A DNA stretch of 64,000 bases from Amoebidium appalachense (lineage: Eukaryota > Ichthyosporea). Below the pieces are notes generated by a model, which ran no database searches, was not told where the DNA came from, and worked only from the letters and a program-made list of their open reading frames with translations. Location: positions 5,270,001 through 5,334,000 of the forward strand of contig CAVNZM010000004.1 in the NCBI GenBank assembly GCA_963693365.1, read 5' to 3'. A program made the position numbers and the translations under genes. Numbering within the stretch: position 1 is the stretch's first letter; every line of letters begins with the position of its first letter. Shown piece after piece: positions 1 to 18,589 of this stretch.

Positions 1-302
1 TCGTGATTATGCACACACCAACACCCCTCTCCTGCATTCTGACCCATCTACACACCCTAACCGTCCATCCATTCATTCGCGAGCATACACACCCACTTTC
101 TTCCCCCGTTCTTTTCTTATGCTCTCTCACCGCACACTGCAACCACGTTTTCAATGCACGACTACGCCCAAATCTATGCATACTTAAGTCAACCAACCTC
201 CACCTCCTATCCATCTGTCATACGCAAATCCATCCGCCTACACTAAAAGCAAAGCCCATTTGCGCATGCACGCATCTACCCACCGAGACATAACCATTCT
301 GC

Positions 303-336
<34 letters not shown>

Positions 337-482
337 TTCCCCCCCTTCTTTTTTTTCCCTCCCTCCCGCCCCGCCTTCGCCCCTCCTCGGCCTATGATGC
401 ATATTCTGTTCGTGTGCTTTACAAAATTTGCATTGTTTTCCGTCATGAATTTGTACTTCGTATTCGGTAACACAACCTAACC

Positions 483-516
<34 letters not shown>

Positions 517-640
517 ATTTCAACCCCCGCCCCGTCAACCCCAACCCCACCCACCCTCTACCCCACCCACCCACCCCCCCCCCCCCCCAAAAAAAAAAAA
601 AAAAAAAAAAAAAAACACCCACCCACCACCACCCGTTCCA
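1..640. other. Left-edge spacer with C tracts, no gene seen
   Basis: No credible coding exon is visible. The stretch holds two pure C tracts (about 303-336 and 487-514), a C-tract-to-A-tract junction (about 578-615) and, at about 385-480, a diverged reverse-orientation copy of the dispersed element described at 4287-4440. Open frames here come from low-complexity sequence. Confidence 0.6.
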
Positions 641-654
641 GCAGCCTGGTTCCG

Positions 655-898
655 TGTTGCAGTCCGCATCCGCTCCCGTTGGTTCCATGCGGAGATACCG
701 CTCACCAACATACCTCACCAAACGACGCAGCGCCCCCATAGTAACACACCTAGCGGGCGGCGTGCCGGGGCTCCGAAACCTCGACTGCGCAAACCAAGTC
801 TTACCGGAAGAACCACCGGAGAGCGAGGACCAACAGGACGGATCAATTTCGAACCCCGGTCCCGGCTCGGCCGGCTCGGCGTGCGGGTACAGTAGCGG
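655..898 (+). CDS. Possible upstream exon of the coiled-coil gene
   Basis: After TGTTGCAG (ending at 654) a frame stays open with a Ser/Pro/Arg-rich composition like the following exon, and GTGAGG occurs at about 899. The phase does not join cleanly to the frame at 932, and the implied intron would be only about 33 bp, so either another splice form exists or this is not an exon. The case for coding rests only on composition and on splice-like edges. Confidence 0.3.
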
Positions 899-901
899 TG
901 A

Positions 902-2200
902 GGGTTCGAACCAACCTCATCCGGAATACAGGCAGGTGCCATATTCTTCGACAAATCCCCGGCCGCTGCACCGGAGGTCGCAACCGCCGCCCCCTCCACC
1001 GGCGCGGCGTTTTTCCCGAACGAAAACATGAAACCGCGACCGTTGAGCGAGGGACAAACCCCGCCTCTTAACGCGACACGAATGGCGTCCGAACCCCTTC
1101 CCCTTCCCCAACCGCCGGCGGCGCCAGAGGTTACGAATAACGCGACGGGGGAGGACGGTACGAGGTTAAGTACTGTCGCCTATCACCATCCACGGGTTAT
1201 GCGATCACGTAGCGAGCCACCAACATCAATCAGCGTGTGTCCGCCGACGCCGTTGGTTCGGAGCCAAGAGGCGATTGCTGAAAATTTCACGGCGGCGCAA
1301 CCGGCGTTCGACGATTTGCCGATTTTCGGTGACGGTGATTTTAACGGGCCTCAGGGATTGGCTATCCAACACGTTTACGAGGAGGTGCTTCAGGTACGGC
1401 AGAGGCAGGAGCAGATGGCGGCGGTGCAAATTGAATTTATTACTTGGGCCAGGCAGACCATGTGCCACCAGCAGCAGCACCTAGAACTCGTGGAGCGTAT
1501 CCTAACGGGCGAGCCCAACGCGTGCGTTCTCGCAAACACATTTTCCAATCTCTCCGTTGTGACCCCATCTCCTGGGTATCCCCTCCCTGCGGGCGTTGAC
1601 CGTTCCGCACTCGCTTTCTCCCCACAGCCCCCCCCTCCCGCAAGCCCCCTTCCGGTACCTCTAACGGACACAAACCTAAACCAAGCCCAAATTTCAGCGT
1701 CTGATCCCCCTAGGACCCCGTCTGCCCTACCAGACCCTCTCGAACAAGGGGCTCCAAATAGAGCCGCAGAGTCCCAAGCGCAATCGTTCGATTTTACCGA
1801 TTCATTCACCTCTCAGGGGGTGCCGTCGATCGATTTTTCGGCGATTAATCTCGCGCAGACGCCGATCGCGATCCAGGATCGGAAAATCGAAGAGTTGGCG
1901 CAGATTTGCAGGGAGCAAGGGAAGGTATCACGCCTCATGCTCGGCCGTGTTTTGCAGATTGCCGGCGGCGTAAATGTTGGTGATCCCGAAAATATGATGG
2001 ATACTATCACGCTTTTGGATATCCAAAACGAGGCGCTGCACCGGGAGAACGACTCGCTGAGGCAGCAGCTGGCGCTCATGCAGCAGCAGATATCCCAAAT
2101 TTCAATGCAGCAAGGGGATATTTTGCACGGGGCCGGGCAGGAAAATCCGGGTCCTATGACGCCGGCCGCCCCTGATAGTCCACGGTTAGGTGGCTGGTAG
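902..2200 (+). CDS. Coiled-coil protein of unknown function, 3' exon
   Basis: I do not recognise a family. The frame is open from 902 and ends at TAG 2198-2200. The first ATG is at 1028 (390 residues from there), but the frame continues upstream, and AATACAG ending at 931 could be a splice acceptor, so this may be the last exon of a longer gene. From the ATG, residues about 1-110 and 165-260 are rich in Pro, Ser and Gln and probably disordered. Residues about 115-160 (an EEVLQVRQRQEQM segment, then HQQQHLELVERIL) and about 285-365 (IEELAQICREQGK, then IQNEALHRENDSLRQQL and a Gln-rich stretch) have heptad-like patterns typical of coiled coils. The high CpG of this block, unlike the flanking microsatellites, supports it being coding. 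No catalytic motif is visible. Confidence 0.7.
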   Translation, partial: GFEPTSSGIQAGAIFFDKSPAAAPEVATAAPSTGAAFFPNENMKPRPLSEGQTPPLNATRMASEPLPLPQPPAAPEVTNNATGEDGTRLSTVAYHHPRVMRSRSEPPTSISVCPPTPLVRSQEAIAENFTAAQPAFDDLPIFGDGDFNGPQGLAIQHVYEEVLQVRQRQEQMAAVQIEFITWARQTMCHQQQHLELVERILTGEPNACVLANTFSNLSVVTPSPGYPLPAGVDRSALAFSPQPPPPASPLPVPLTDTNLNQAQISASDPPRTPSALPDPLEQGAPNRAAESQAQSFDFTDSFTSQGVPSIDFSAINLAQTPIAIQDRKIEELAQICREQGKVSRLMLGRVLQIAGGVNVGDPENMMDTITLLDIQNEALHRENDSLRQQLALMQQQISQISMQQGDILHGAGQENPGPMTPAAPDSPRLGGW

Positions 2201-2404
2201 ATCAGCTTTGGGGTTGATGTAAGGGTGTGGTGGGCAAGTGGATATGTCACGGGATTATAGTAGTTAAAGGTGATGATTAGGCAGTTGTGTATGTTGACAT
2301 TGTGGTTTATAATGAATGGTTGTGGAGTCGATCGTGGAGGCTGAGGAAGACGTCGGCGCATGTGCACATGTGCATGTGTGTGTGCGCGCATGTGTGGCAT
2401 TCTC

Positions 2405-2611
<207 letters not shown>

Positions 2612-2762
2612 CGATACAAGTAAAGGATCATGTGCCAGAAAAGAACGCATGTGCATATCATGCAGTCGTAATAATTTAGGTAAAGATGCCAGGTTGATTG
2701 GGTGATGAATTCAGGCTGAGCGCCTTAGTAAGCAGTGCTGCTCTCGTTTTAAATTTGATTGA

Positions 2763-2768
2763 AATAAA
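2763..2768 (+). promoter_or_regulatory. Candidate polyadenylation signal AATAAA
   Basis: AATAAA followed by a T-rich stretch, about 560 bp after the coiled-coil gene stop. It is the first canonical hexamer downstream. Position and sequence are the only evidence. Confidence 0.4.
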
Positions 2769-3341
2769 CATTTTTATTTTTTTTTGCCTGATTTATTGAA
2801 GTTCTGATTCTGACTGGACATGGCAAAGACTTACCGTAATTTTTTTAGCATTAGGCGCGAATTCGAATTATAGTATTCCTTCCACGCTCAACCTGGGCAG
2901 TATATGTAAGCTTTGATCTTTCGTGTGCACGTGCACGTAAAAAAAACAACCAATCGGTTGCCGATTTAAATTTTAAGATTGACAGTCGACTCAATGTGCC
3001 TCGTGCGCAATACCCAGCCCCCCCCCCCTTCCCCCCCCCCCCCCCCCCCCCCCCCCCCAAAAAAAAGGGTAGGTCATAGCAGCGTGTGTCATGATATCAA
3101 AAGCACGTGTTTATCGCACAATCTTTGATCGATTGTATGCATAATTATGTAAGCACATAAATGTACACACAGAAAGACACTGGGTTGGCGACTGAATGTT
3201 TAAATAGGTTTGGCGTATACGTAGCACATGCATCACGGTGGGTTCTCGTTCGGAATTAGACATTTCTTGATTTATAAATGTGCAGGCCTAGAGCAAAGTC
3301 CACACCGGACACTCCGCGGAGTGTGTACGTACCATGGCACA

Positions 3342-3376
3342 TGTGTGTGTGTGTGTGTGTGTGTGTGCACGTGTGC

Positions 3377-3458
<82 letters not shown>

Positions 3459-3570
3459 ACATGTGTGTGTGTGTGTGTGTGTGTGTGCACGTGTGTGTGT
3501 GTGTATGTGTGTGTGTGTGTGCACGTGTGTGTGTGTGTGTGTGCACGTGTGTGTGCACGCGTGTGTGTGT

Positions 3571-3610
<40 letters not shown>

Positions 3611-3662
3611 ACGCGCGTGTGTGTGTGTGTGCACGCGCGTGTGCACGCGTGTGTGTGTGTGT

Positions 3663-3702
<40 letters not shown>

Positions 3703-3758
3703 ATGTGTGTGTGTGTGTGTGTGTGTGCACGCGCGCGCGCGTGTGTGTGTGTGTGTGT

Positions 3759-3806
<48 letters not shown>

Positions 3807-3807
3807 A

Positions 3808-3885
<78 letters not shown>

Positions 3886-3996
3886 GGATTGGGTGGAGGG
3901 GGAGGGGGGGGGGGGGGGGGAGGGGGAGGGGGCCCGATTGTGTGTGTGTGTGTGTGTGTGTACACGTGTGTGTGTGTGTGTTGGATTGGGTGGGGG

Positions 3997-4034
<38 letters not shown>
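3342..4034. repeat. Compound (TG)n block with GCACGTG interruptions and terminal G tracts
   Basis: About 540 bp of TG repeat broken at irregular intervals by GCACG, GCACGCG or GCATG, then a GGATTGGGTGG-G-tract segment that occurs twice (about 3884-3930 and 3981-4034). Every reading frame is open but only as Cys-Val or His-Thr repeats. No gene is supported between about 2800 and 5670. Confidence 0.95.
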
Positions 4035-4286
4035 CTGAGGTGAAAGATCAATGCACAAAGCTTCACAAAAAAAAGTCACATAATACGGTACCCGAGACCC
4101 CTAACTTTCCCCATGAAAAAGAAGTAGCTAGGGGGGGGGATTAGCAGGCGTCAACAAAATAAAAAGCCTTCGCTTTAGTAAGCACAAGAACGATGCATCA
4201 TGATTAAAGCAGGGCCACCCAGTCCGGGGAAGGGGCAAAGGGGGGGGGGGGGGGGGAGAGAAGAAAGGGGGGGGGGGGGGGGGGGG

Positions 4287-4440
4287 GTTGAATGCGGAAC
4301 ACGGTACGGAGTACGCATACACGAAGGACACATGCAAAGGCAAACATTCAAGTATGCAACATCAGCCATACGCACAGTATGCGTCATAAGCAGAGCCCAT
4401 CCTCAGGGAGGGCCCAAGTCATCATTAATTGCGTCTGAGT
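4287..4440 (+). repeat. Dispersed G-tract-bordered element, copy A
   Basis: The element begins straight after a G tract with TTGAATGCGGAA, then a GTACGRAGTACGCATACACGA block, a central AT-balanced part and an AGCAGAGCCCATCCTCAGGG end. It is almost identical to 4728-4865 and closely related to 10806-11008. The extension GTCTGAGTTTCGACCCCTTA (about 4431-4450) is shared with the 10.8 kb copy. No long ORF, and no terminal inverted repeats are obvious. The family is unnamed here. Confidence 0.85.
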
Positions 4441-4727
4441 TTCGACCCCTTAGCCTGCGTATATACGACTCTCCAACTCAGACAGCAGCATCAACTGAAC
4501 TTGGGAGGGTCAACCCGTCTTGATCAAAGACGAGCAGGGTTGCTTATGCAAGCAAGGTGAGCAAAACGGTGAAGATGTGTGTGCAAACTAAAGCAGTGCA
4601 GCGAAAAATGCGTATGCGCTTACAGATGCACGACACAGAGCAACCATGCCCGGTTGCATGGAAGTAAAGCGGTCTCCACACAGTGGTCTGTCCTGAAAGG
4701 ACACCTCCGAAAGAAGACTGGGGGGGT

Positions 4728-4864
4728 TTGAATGCGGAACACGGTACGAAGTACGCATACACGAAGGACACATGCAAAGGCAAACATTCAAGTATGCAAC
4801 ATCAGCCATACGCACAGTATGCGTCATAAGCAGAGCCCATCCTCAGGGAGGGCCCAAGTCATCA

Positions 4865-4865
<1 letters not shown>
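4728..4865 (+). repeat. Dispersed G-tract-bordered element, copy B
   Basis: Near-perfect direct repeat of copy A about 440 bp upstream, from TTTGAATGCGGAACACGG through GCAGAGCCCATCCTCAGGGA to AAGTCATCA. The few differences suggest a recent duplication or an assembly duplication. A G tract of about 45 bp follows directly. Confidence 0.85.
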
Positions 4866-4913
<48 letters not shown>

Positions 4914-5670
4914 TTCAATGCAACTATGCAGCACGCAGGTCTGCTCTGGGTACGAAAACCATTCATGGTGGCCGACCTAAGGCCTACGGAGGGCACACGC
5001 CATAGGCATATGCTTAGCTAGCAGTATCTAATATAATTAGCCCAAGTAATACAGAGGTAAAAAAAAAAGGGAATGGATGGCATGGTAAGGTAAAATTTTG
5101 GCCCAATCATTAACTTAAGAGGCGAGTACTATACGGATTCGGTATGGCATTTGCCGTGCATACGCAGAAGCTGGCGCCAGACCCTTATGTTGTACCGAGA
5201 TAGCTGGGTCCCCGACCCTGCAAATAGCTTTATTTTGTAGGTATAATAGGTCCCTTTGCACCCTGCCTATCCATATGTGAAGCTTTTTTTTTCTAGTTTC
5301 ATCACCCAAGATTGAACATACCACCTATGTTAACTCCACTTACAGTATGCATATTTTTTGGAGCAAATTAAGGGACTCCATGCCAATTTTGGCACTTCCG
5401 CCTTTTAACTGTGCGCGCACACTACAGGCTGCATATTTTGTCACCAGCTCTATACAAGAACTTTTTTGTGATGTCCGCATCTCCATTTTAAACGATCACA
5501 CCATTTCTAGCAGGAAAATTACAATCACACATAAGCTACCGCTAAAAGCACCACCGTTAAACTTTGCGCCCCCAACCTACCATATACACTGACGCACTAT
5601 ACAGCAGCGCTAACCCTCAATTTTACCAAATATAGTAAGATCCACGAGTGTTATAGTTGGTGGCTTTGCT

Positions 5671-12212
<6,542 letters not shown>

Positions 12213-13423
12213 CTTCCCCTGCTTATATCTTTTCCTCTTGCCACACCGTTCAAAACACAGAAATCCACCCCGCCTTTGCACACACTGCACGCGCGCCATG
12301 CGGGCTGCTAAAATCGAAGCCAACAGGAATTTCCAAAACGGGCAAGAGAGTTTCGAGCCCCGGAATTCCAGCCCTACCAAATTCCAAGGCTCCAAGAAGT
12401 CGAACGAGAGCGTTCAGTTTAGAGTAAAGACTCTAGAACTACGTCCAAATGAATAAGGTAAAAGAGAAAGATGTGAAAAAATACACAGGATCCTGTTTAC
12501 ATAATAATTGATAATAATTGAATAATTGATTACTGTATAACTATATGTGATTGTACATGAAAGGCAGCCTACGCACGCCGCAGCCCGCAGGGATCTGGGA
12601 TCCAATCGAAATTCGAATGCAATACAATATCATTGGATGAACAGGTTTTGGAAAGCACAAAACCTGATCATAAACGAATGGAATCGAAGCAATGCTGCTG
12701 AAAACTAAAGCATTGAAATGTACTTCAACAACTGGGTTGCGCAGTTATAGATGACCTATATATGCTTAAGAACACAAGCAGAAATGTAAAGGTACACTAG
12801 AGACACTACAAAGTTTAAATGAAAGAGGCCATAACAAGTAGTTTAAACCGTTTACGTCGATGCTCTTGGTGACTACTTTTACCAGGTTCCAGATTCATAC
12901 ACTAAGATGAAAATGATTGGTGGTTGTATCCAGCTTTCCACCGAGCCACAGTACCTTTTGATTGGCGTACTAATTTTTTTGTCGTTCACGGATTGGCTTA
13001 CTGAAAGCCAAAAATATTGACGGCGAGAGCCCAAACAAACCTGAAGCCAAAGTGCAGTTGCTAAGCTCAGTCACTCTTAGTCAGGACCTGTCTCTGACAC
13101 GTACACTGATGTTTCGAGTACACCAACGGTAGAGAGGCTGCAGAAGGATAGTGTGTGAAGTAGTGGCCACGAAGCGGTGGCACATATACATGTACATACA
13201 CCTAGCAAAGATCTTTACCTAACTTTGTACGAACGATCCTACACCGACCATTAGCTAGCCTACCACAAAACAACCGTTGAACTGACTATCACCACCCCGA
13301 GGTATAGCTCAATACTGCCGAAGAACAGACAGCCAATATAGCTAGGGAACCCACGAGAGCAATTCGTTTCACGTCGTGGGGCTGTCACGTGCACACGGTG
13401 GTGGTTTAAACTCAGCAACGAAA
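12213..13423. promoter_or_regulatory. Divergent spacer between cytochrome c1 and the PLAC8 gene
   Basis: About 1.2 kb with no coding exon, lying between two divergent ATGs (12212 on the - strand and 13424 on the + strand). It is unusually free of microsatellites and homopolymer tracts compared with its surroundings, as expected for a shared promoter region. No TATA box or named factor site stands out. The promoter role is inferred from gene orientation only. Confidence 0.5.
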
Positions 13424-16132
13424 ATGGCAAACACAGCGTCGTTGGCCATAGTCGACCTGCAGCAGTTGGTGGAAATCGACGGCCTCTCCCTGACAGTTGC
13501 AAAATACATCTCCGTTCGCGTGGGTAAAGAGGTTTCACGCACCGATATACACGTAGGACCAACGGGGGAATGGAACGCAACTGTTGTGATTCCTGTGCGT
13601 GCAAACCATGTTTCGGATGACATGGTGTTCAAACTAAAACAGGCAAAGACGACAGGGCGCAGCACGCCGGCTGACGCCACCCCGTCCGGGAGTGTCAGGG
13701 AGCTGGGTAGGGGTAGCATCCCTGTTGTGGCCATCCCAAGAACAGAGGCATTGCAGGTGGGTTACGCTGTTTTGTGCAATGGCTTTGTGTTACTCCGTCT
13801 CCCCACCCCCCCCTCTCCTCCCGCCCACCTTCTTTTTCTTCTATTTTTTCTTCCTCTTTTAAACCTGCTTTGTCCCCAGATAAACCCGTAAGGGCTCCCT
13901 TGCAGGAACTACCGTCTTCCACTAAGCACCGAATCTACCTTAGCTAAGGTGACACTGGATAGTATGCATTTTCTGTCTTTTATAGTAAAAACACACGTGG
14001 AACATTTCGAGCACTAGTTTGCTGTAAAAGGGCCGCGGACACTGGTCCCGTAGACAAGCATCGGCTGAAAGATTGACCGTCACTCGTGTAATCGATGGGG
14101 ATTACTTAGTTTGTAATAGTGTGTAATTACGGTAGGTATTTTGGGTAAGAGTAGTTAGCACTCTTCCAGTCGTAAATGATAATACAATCCACTGTTACAC
14201 TTAGAGGCACTTATTGAGCAGCCTGGCATCTTAGTCCCTCGTTTCAGCCTTTCTTTTGGTCACATAGTATTACCCTCTGAACAAAACCCCTGTTCCACGT
14301 GCACTCCGATATTTTGTGGACAACGATAAAACCACTGACACTCAACCTTACCAGGTGTGTGTTCCGCTTGTGAGCCCTGCCGGCCAGACCATCTGCAAGC
14401 TGCAAGCAAGCATCCGGGTCACAGACAACGAGAACGTAGGCAAGCACCATCTTGTTGCCCGCGCCTCCCTCTACGGCCTTTTCCGAACGGGGGAGTGGGT
14501 CTCTTCCCAACTCCCCTGCGGCAACACCACCCCCCACCTCCACCGTTTTCTTTCCTTCCAACGGTGAAATTCCGGGGGGTACCACTGGGTCTAAGGGGTC
14601 CATTGCTATTACCGCAGCCACCCGTGGCCCGCTTTCATCGTGTTCGGATGGCTCGTCAGACCGCGAACCCCAAAATTTCAAAGCGGGAAACAGGTCAGCG
14701 GACACCCTTCCAGGATCCCCTCTGGGAAGTCCCAAAACCCGTCGGGGGTTGATCCCAAAGGCATCCCTTCCAATGATGTTGTTCCGTCGCTCCGAGCGTC
14801 CGCGCAGCGAAAGCAACTCTGCGGCTTCCCGAAGCAAAACGGAAGATGTTAGTGCCGTTGATCAACAAGAAACGAACACCGGCGCAGAGGGAGGGGAAAC
14901 CCCGTCATCCCCCCTCACGCCTAATACCAAACGGCGCATGTCTGCTTTTTCCATGGGGCTTGGTGCTGTAATGTCTGCAATGACACCCCCCGGGTCCCAC
15001 AGTGCGAGCGCCGCCCGCCGCACGGCCCAGGCAAGAGCGAGATCAGCGTCTGCGGGCCAAAAACCAACCAACGGGGAGAGTTTGGGGGAGAGCGGAGCTA
15101 TACCGAGCTCTCCGTCGCGGATTGAGAAACTTGAAGGTGAAATTTTGAGATTGAAATTGGAGAGGGAGAGGTTGGAAATGCGGGAGAAGGAGATGACGGG
15201 TGTGCTTAATGACTCGATCACTACGTTTGAGTGCATCGGCCTGGGAAGCAACGAGAGCACGAACGGTAAACCAAAAACCAACGCGTGGACGATTGAATTT
15301 TCGTCCGAGGAGAAGAAATTAGGAAACGCTCTTCCTATTGTTACCTCCCAACCTGCCGCCGTGGTTGGGATGGGGAGACGTGGGGGTGCGGGGGGGCCTG
15401 GTGATACGATGGATTTCCCGGAGAGGTTTGAGTTGAGCGAGACGCTGGCGCCTGGATTTTTGACGGAGTTTTTTGGGTGCATGGAGAGCCTGCCGAGGTG
15501 CCTGGCTGCGTGCTTCGTGCCGTGCGTTGTTACGGCGTACACACAGGTATGTTGGTGTGTGTTTGATTTCGTTTGTGTGTGTGTGTGCACAGGGTGCTTT
15601 GGATATCTGCTTTGGTGTGTGGAGGGATGTGTGTTGTGTGTGTGTGTAAGGTGGAGAGGGGATGGTGGAAGGCCTGTTGCAGAGATCAGGGGAATGTGTG
15701 TGGGAAGGCGTGCGCCCATGGCAAAGGGGAGGGGAAGGGGAAATGGGGGGAGGGGGGGGGGAAGGGGAAGGGCTGTAGTTTATGTGAATCGGTTGAGTCT
15801 GTTTGTATTCGGGTACTGGTCTGTGTGAGCGTGTGTGTGTGTGTGTGTACATGCAAGTGTGCCTTTGTGAGTGTGAGCAGTGAATGTGCACACCAGAAAG
15901 GTGCAGTGTGTTCGATGTTTGACCGTGCTTGATGCCTTCACACGTGCATCGATTAGCGACCTTGTCACTGATGATTTACAAGAGAATGTGTGTTATCTAA
16001 TGAAGGCCTCTAATCAATTCTACTACGCAAAGAATGAATATTCCTAATCGGTTAGACTCAGAAGGGGAGAGTGGAGGGTAGGTGGCGCGGGGGCGAGAGT
16101 GTCTGTTTGGGAGGAGGGGGAGATTGGGTGGG

Positions 16133-16174
<42 letters not shown>

Positions 16175-16509
16175 TAACGACAGCACTACAGGTCTGCAAG
16201 GGCACCGGCATGGGATGGGGGATTGGGGAAAGTAGAGATGGGAGAAAGGGGAGGGGGGGGGGGGGGGGGGGGTAATGTAGCTGTCACTGACTCACTGACG
16301 TTCTACAGGCTGCGGTTGATGGGCGGGAATGCCAAACGTGCGATGTGTGCTGGACAAATGCGTACAGTACACGGCAGGGGGTGAGAGCAAAGTACGACAT
16401 GGGATTTGCAGAGGGGAAGGACTGCTGTCTGTGTATTGGGTGCCACCCGTGCTTGGTTTCACAGACGGCGAGGGAGGTCACTGTACGCACACAGTTGGGC
16501 GCGCAGTGA
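13424..16509 (+). CDS. PLAC8-family cysteine-rich protein with N-terminal beta-rich region and coiled coil
   Basis: PLAC8 proteins are small Cys-rich, mostly membrane-associated proteins linked to cell size, metal handling or calcium entry; this one's substrate is unknown. Exon 1 (13424-13756, context AAAATGG) has a beta-rich pattern (VAKYISVRVGKEVSRTDIHV, then ATVVIPVRANHV) that may be C2-like. Exon 2 starts at 14355 (VCVPLVSPAGQTICKLQASI). The long Ser/Pro-rich part is in a different frame, open from 14440 to a donor at 15546; it includes a coiled coil (RIEKLEGEILRLKLERERLE) and opens the Cys-rich domain (FFGCMESLPRCLAACFVPCV). The last exon (16309-16509, TGA) carries ECQTCDVCWTNAYSTRQGVR, KDCCLCIGCHPC and LVSQTAREV, the PLAC8 signature. 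The two final exons join in phase. The frame change between about 14435 and 14570 is unexplained: a small intron, a sequencing error in the C-rich stretch, or a mutation. The C2 reading is tentative; the PLAC8 call is firm. Confidence 0.85.
16130..16272. repeat. G tracts in the last PLAC8 intron
   Basis: Two G homopolymers (about 16134-16173 and 16253-16272) just upstream of the TTCTACAG acceptor at 16308. TG-rich sequence begins the same intron after 15547. Confidence 0.9.
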
Positions 16510-17169
16510 GTTTCGTCTCCCCTCTGGTTCATTTTTGAGCTTTTCTTTTTTAACAAACACTTTATTTCTAGTTAAAAAAGAAAGGCGGGGAAGTCCCGCG
16601 GTGGGGATAGGTTGGGATTGTTGTTTTGCATGCAACGAGATTATTATGTGTGTGTATGTGTGTGGGTGTTTGAAGATGGGCTAACAGATTCAGACCCGGT
16701 TCTATTAGAGTACTCGTGCTATGCTTTCCAAAATAGGGGTACTGCCGGGATACGATAAGTTTTTTCCATCAGATAGTAGTCAGATATTGTGATATAACGA
16801 GATACTAGTAAGTTTTGATTATCGGATATTTTTGATATAGACTTCTTTGATGGACTTCTCAATCACCTCTCATTGGTTTCAAAGTTTAAGTTGCGCATTA
16901 TAGTTATTATCAGGCTAGTTCATCCGTTTGACTTGTATATATTAATCTTTGGATATCTAGGCGAAAATTAGGCATATCACGGCCACTGTCCCTGCTCCCT
17001 CCCTGCGGTCTCTGTGGTGGCACACTGGATGTCTGCCACACATTCTGCAATTTGATGGTTGAGTTTTGCGCAGGCACACATGATTAATGCAACTCTGTGA
17101 CATATATTACTTTATTTATTCCGAGTCATGTGTTCTTTATGATAAATAGAAGTCTACTCTCCGTATTTC

Positions 17170-17175
17170 AATAAA
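17170..17175 (+). promoter_or_regulatory. Candidate polyadenylation signal of the PLAC8 gene
   Basis: AATAAA about 660 bp after the stop at 16509, with a T/A-rich stretch upstream and no intervening gene. Weak evidence, from motif and position only. Confidence 0.4.
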
Positions 17176-18102
17176 GCGTTCAGTTTATCAATTAACATCA
17201 TGATGCTTTTGAGTCCCGGAATATGATGGTGAAAAAACACATCTTTGCAAAATTTAACACACACCCCCTCCCCCCGGCCCCCCCCCTCCTCCTCCGGCAC
17301 CCCACCGCACCCCCACCACTTCCCCTTCCATTGTTCCCCCAGCTAGGAACTGAATTCCAAGTGTGTAAACCTCCCCTCCCCCCCCCCCCACCACCACCAC
17401 CACCACCACCAACACTTCCTCGAGCACCCACACAGCCACGCTGAGGGAGAGGGTGGGTGGGTGCTAACAAGAGTGTTGATAAAAGAAGTGCCAGGCTTCG
17501 ACTACTAAAGAATCCGCTTTTTAGGTTACTCGGGTATCAAACCATCATAATGGTTATTTCCCCCCCCCCCTCCACCCCCCCCCCCCCCCCCCCCCCCCCC
17601 TCCCCCCACCCACCCCCCTTTCCCCCGTCTTTGGGTCCGGTGTGCACGTGTGAGGGGGTTGGAGTCATGTGTACGTGTGTTCAGTCTGAGGGTACCGGTG
17701 AGAAGTGTGCCAATCATGGAGAGGGAGCAGGAGTGTGTGTGTGTGTTTGTGTTTGCGTGTTTCCACCCGGAGGTGTGTGTGTGTGTGTGTGTTGGGGGGG
17801 GGGGGGGGGGGGGGGGGTGGGCTGGGGAACTCCGGGGGGGGGGGGGGGGGGGGGGGGAGGGGGGAGGGGGGAGGGGGGGGGGGGGGGGCGTTCTGAGTAA
17901 CCAAAAAAATAGTCAAGTCACACTGTAAGTTATCATCATGAATTCACGGTATTTAACTTAAATTTTACCTTCAAGGTTTTTTCCTGCGAGTTTTTCAGTT
18001 AATTTCATGGAAGATTCTTAAAAGTTTCTTTTTGCTTGTTAGAATTCTGGTATAACCCAACAAAAAAAAAAATTCAGTTAGCTGCCCCCCCCCCCCCCCC
18101 CC

Positions 18103-18146
<44 letters not shown>

Positions 18147-18303
18147 ATGGTTACTGTGGGAACTTCGGGGCGTCCCCCCCCCCCCCCCCCCCCCCCCGTC
18201 CCCCCGTCAGAGTACTGGTCCCGTCTTTTAAATATTTGCCATCTGATAGGTGAAATAGAGGGGGGGGAAGGGGGGCCTGGGGGGGGGGGGGGGGGGGGGG
18301 GCT

Positions 18304-18336
<33 letters not shown>

Positions 18337-18530
18337 AACACACATACTGACATATTTCACCTACGGCAACGTGTTGTGCCAGTAATATATTCAAAAGGGC
18401 TGGTCCCTACATCACAACATTCTTGAAGCCCTTTTTGCAGGCTTGTGCATGTTTTGTTTCTGATTTGGGCCCGCGCCTAGCGGGCGCCCAGACCTACTTG
18501 TACGTGTTAGAAAGAGCTGATCACGGAAAC
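17176..18530. other. Spacer rich in C and G tracts, no gene seen
   Basis: Contains C tracts near 17380, 17563-17600 and 18086-18110 (the last joined to a T tract), G tracts near 17794-17890 and 18270-18335, and short TG repeats. Proline/glycine frames here are artefacts. The 17890-18060 segment is ordinary AT-balanced sequence with no exon signal. Confidence 0.6.
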
Positions 18531-18546
18531 GTCGGGTGTAGCGGCG

Positions 18547-18589
18547 TGACGTCAGTAACAGCTGCAGCCTGGTGACTTGGCGCCAAAAT
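18547..18589. promoter_or_regulatory. Palindromic TGACGTCA and TTGGCGCCAAAA sites upstream of the SET gene
   Basis: TGACGTCA at 18547-18554 is the canonical ATF/CREB-type palindrome and TTGGCGCCAAAA at about 18578-18589 matches the E2F/DP consensus. Both lie within 290 bp of the ATG at 18833 in a stretch without simple repeats, so they are plausible promoter elements of the downstream gene. Motif matches only; these factor families are assumed, not shown, to exist in this organism. Confidence 0.4.

Noticed and set aside
3228-4144. Six overlapping open frames of 160-290 codons on both strands
   Set aside because: They are translations of TG/CA repeats and G tracts (Cys-Val, His-Thr, Gly). No ordinary protein sequence or splice structure is present.
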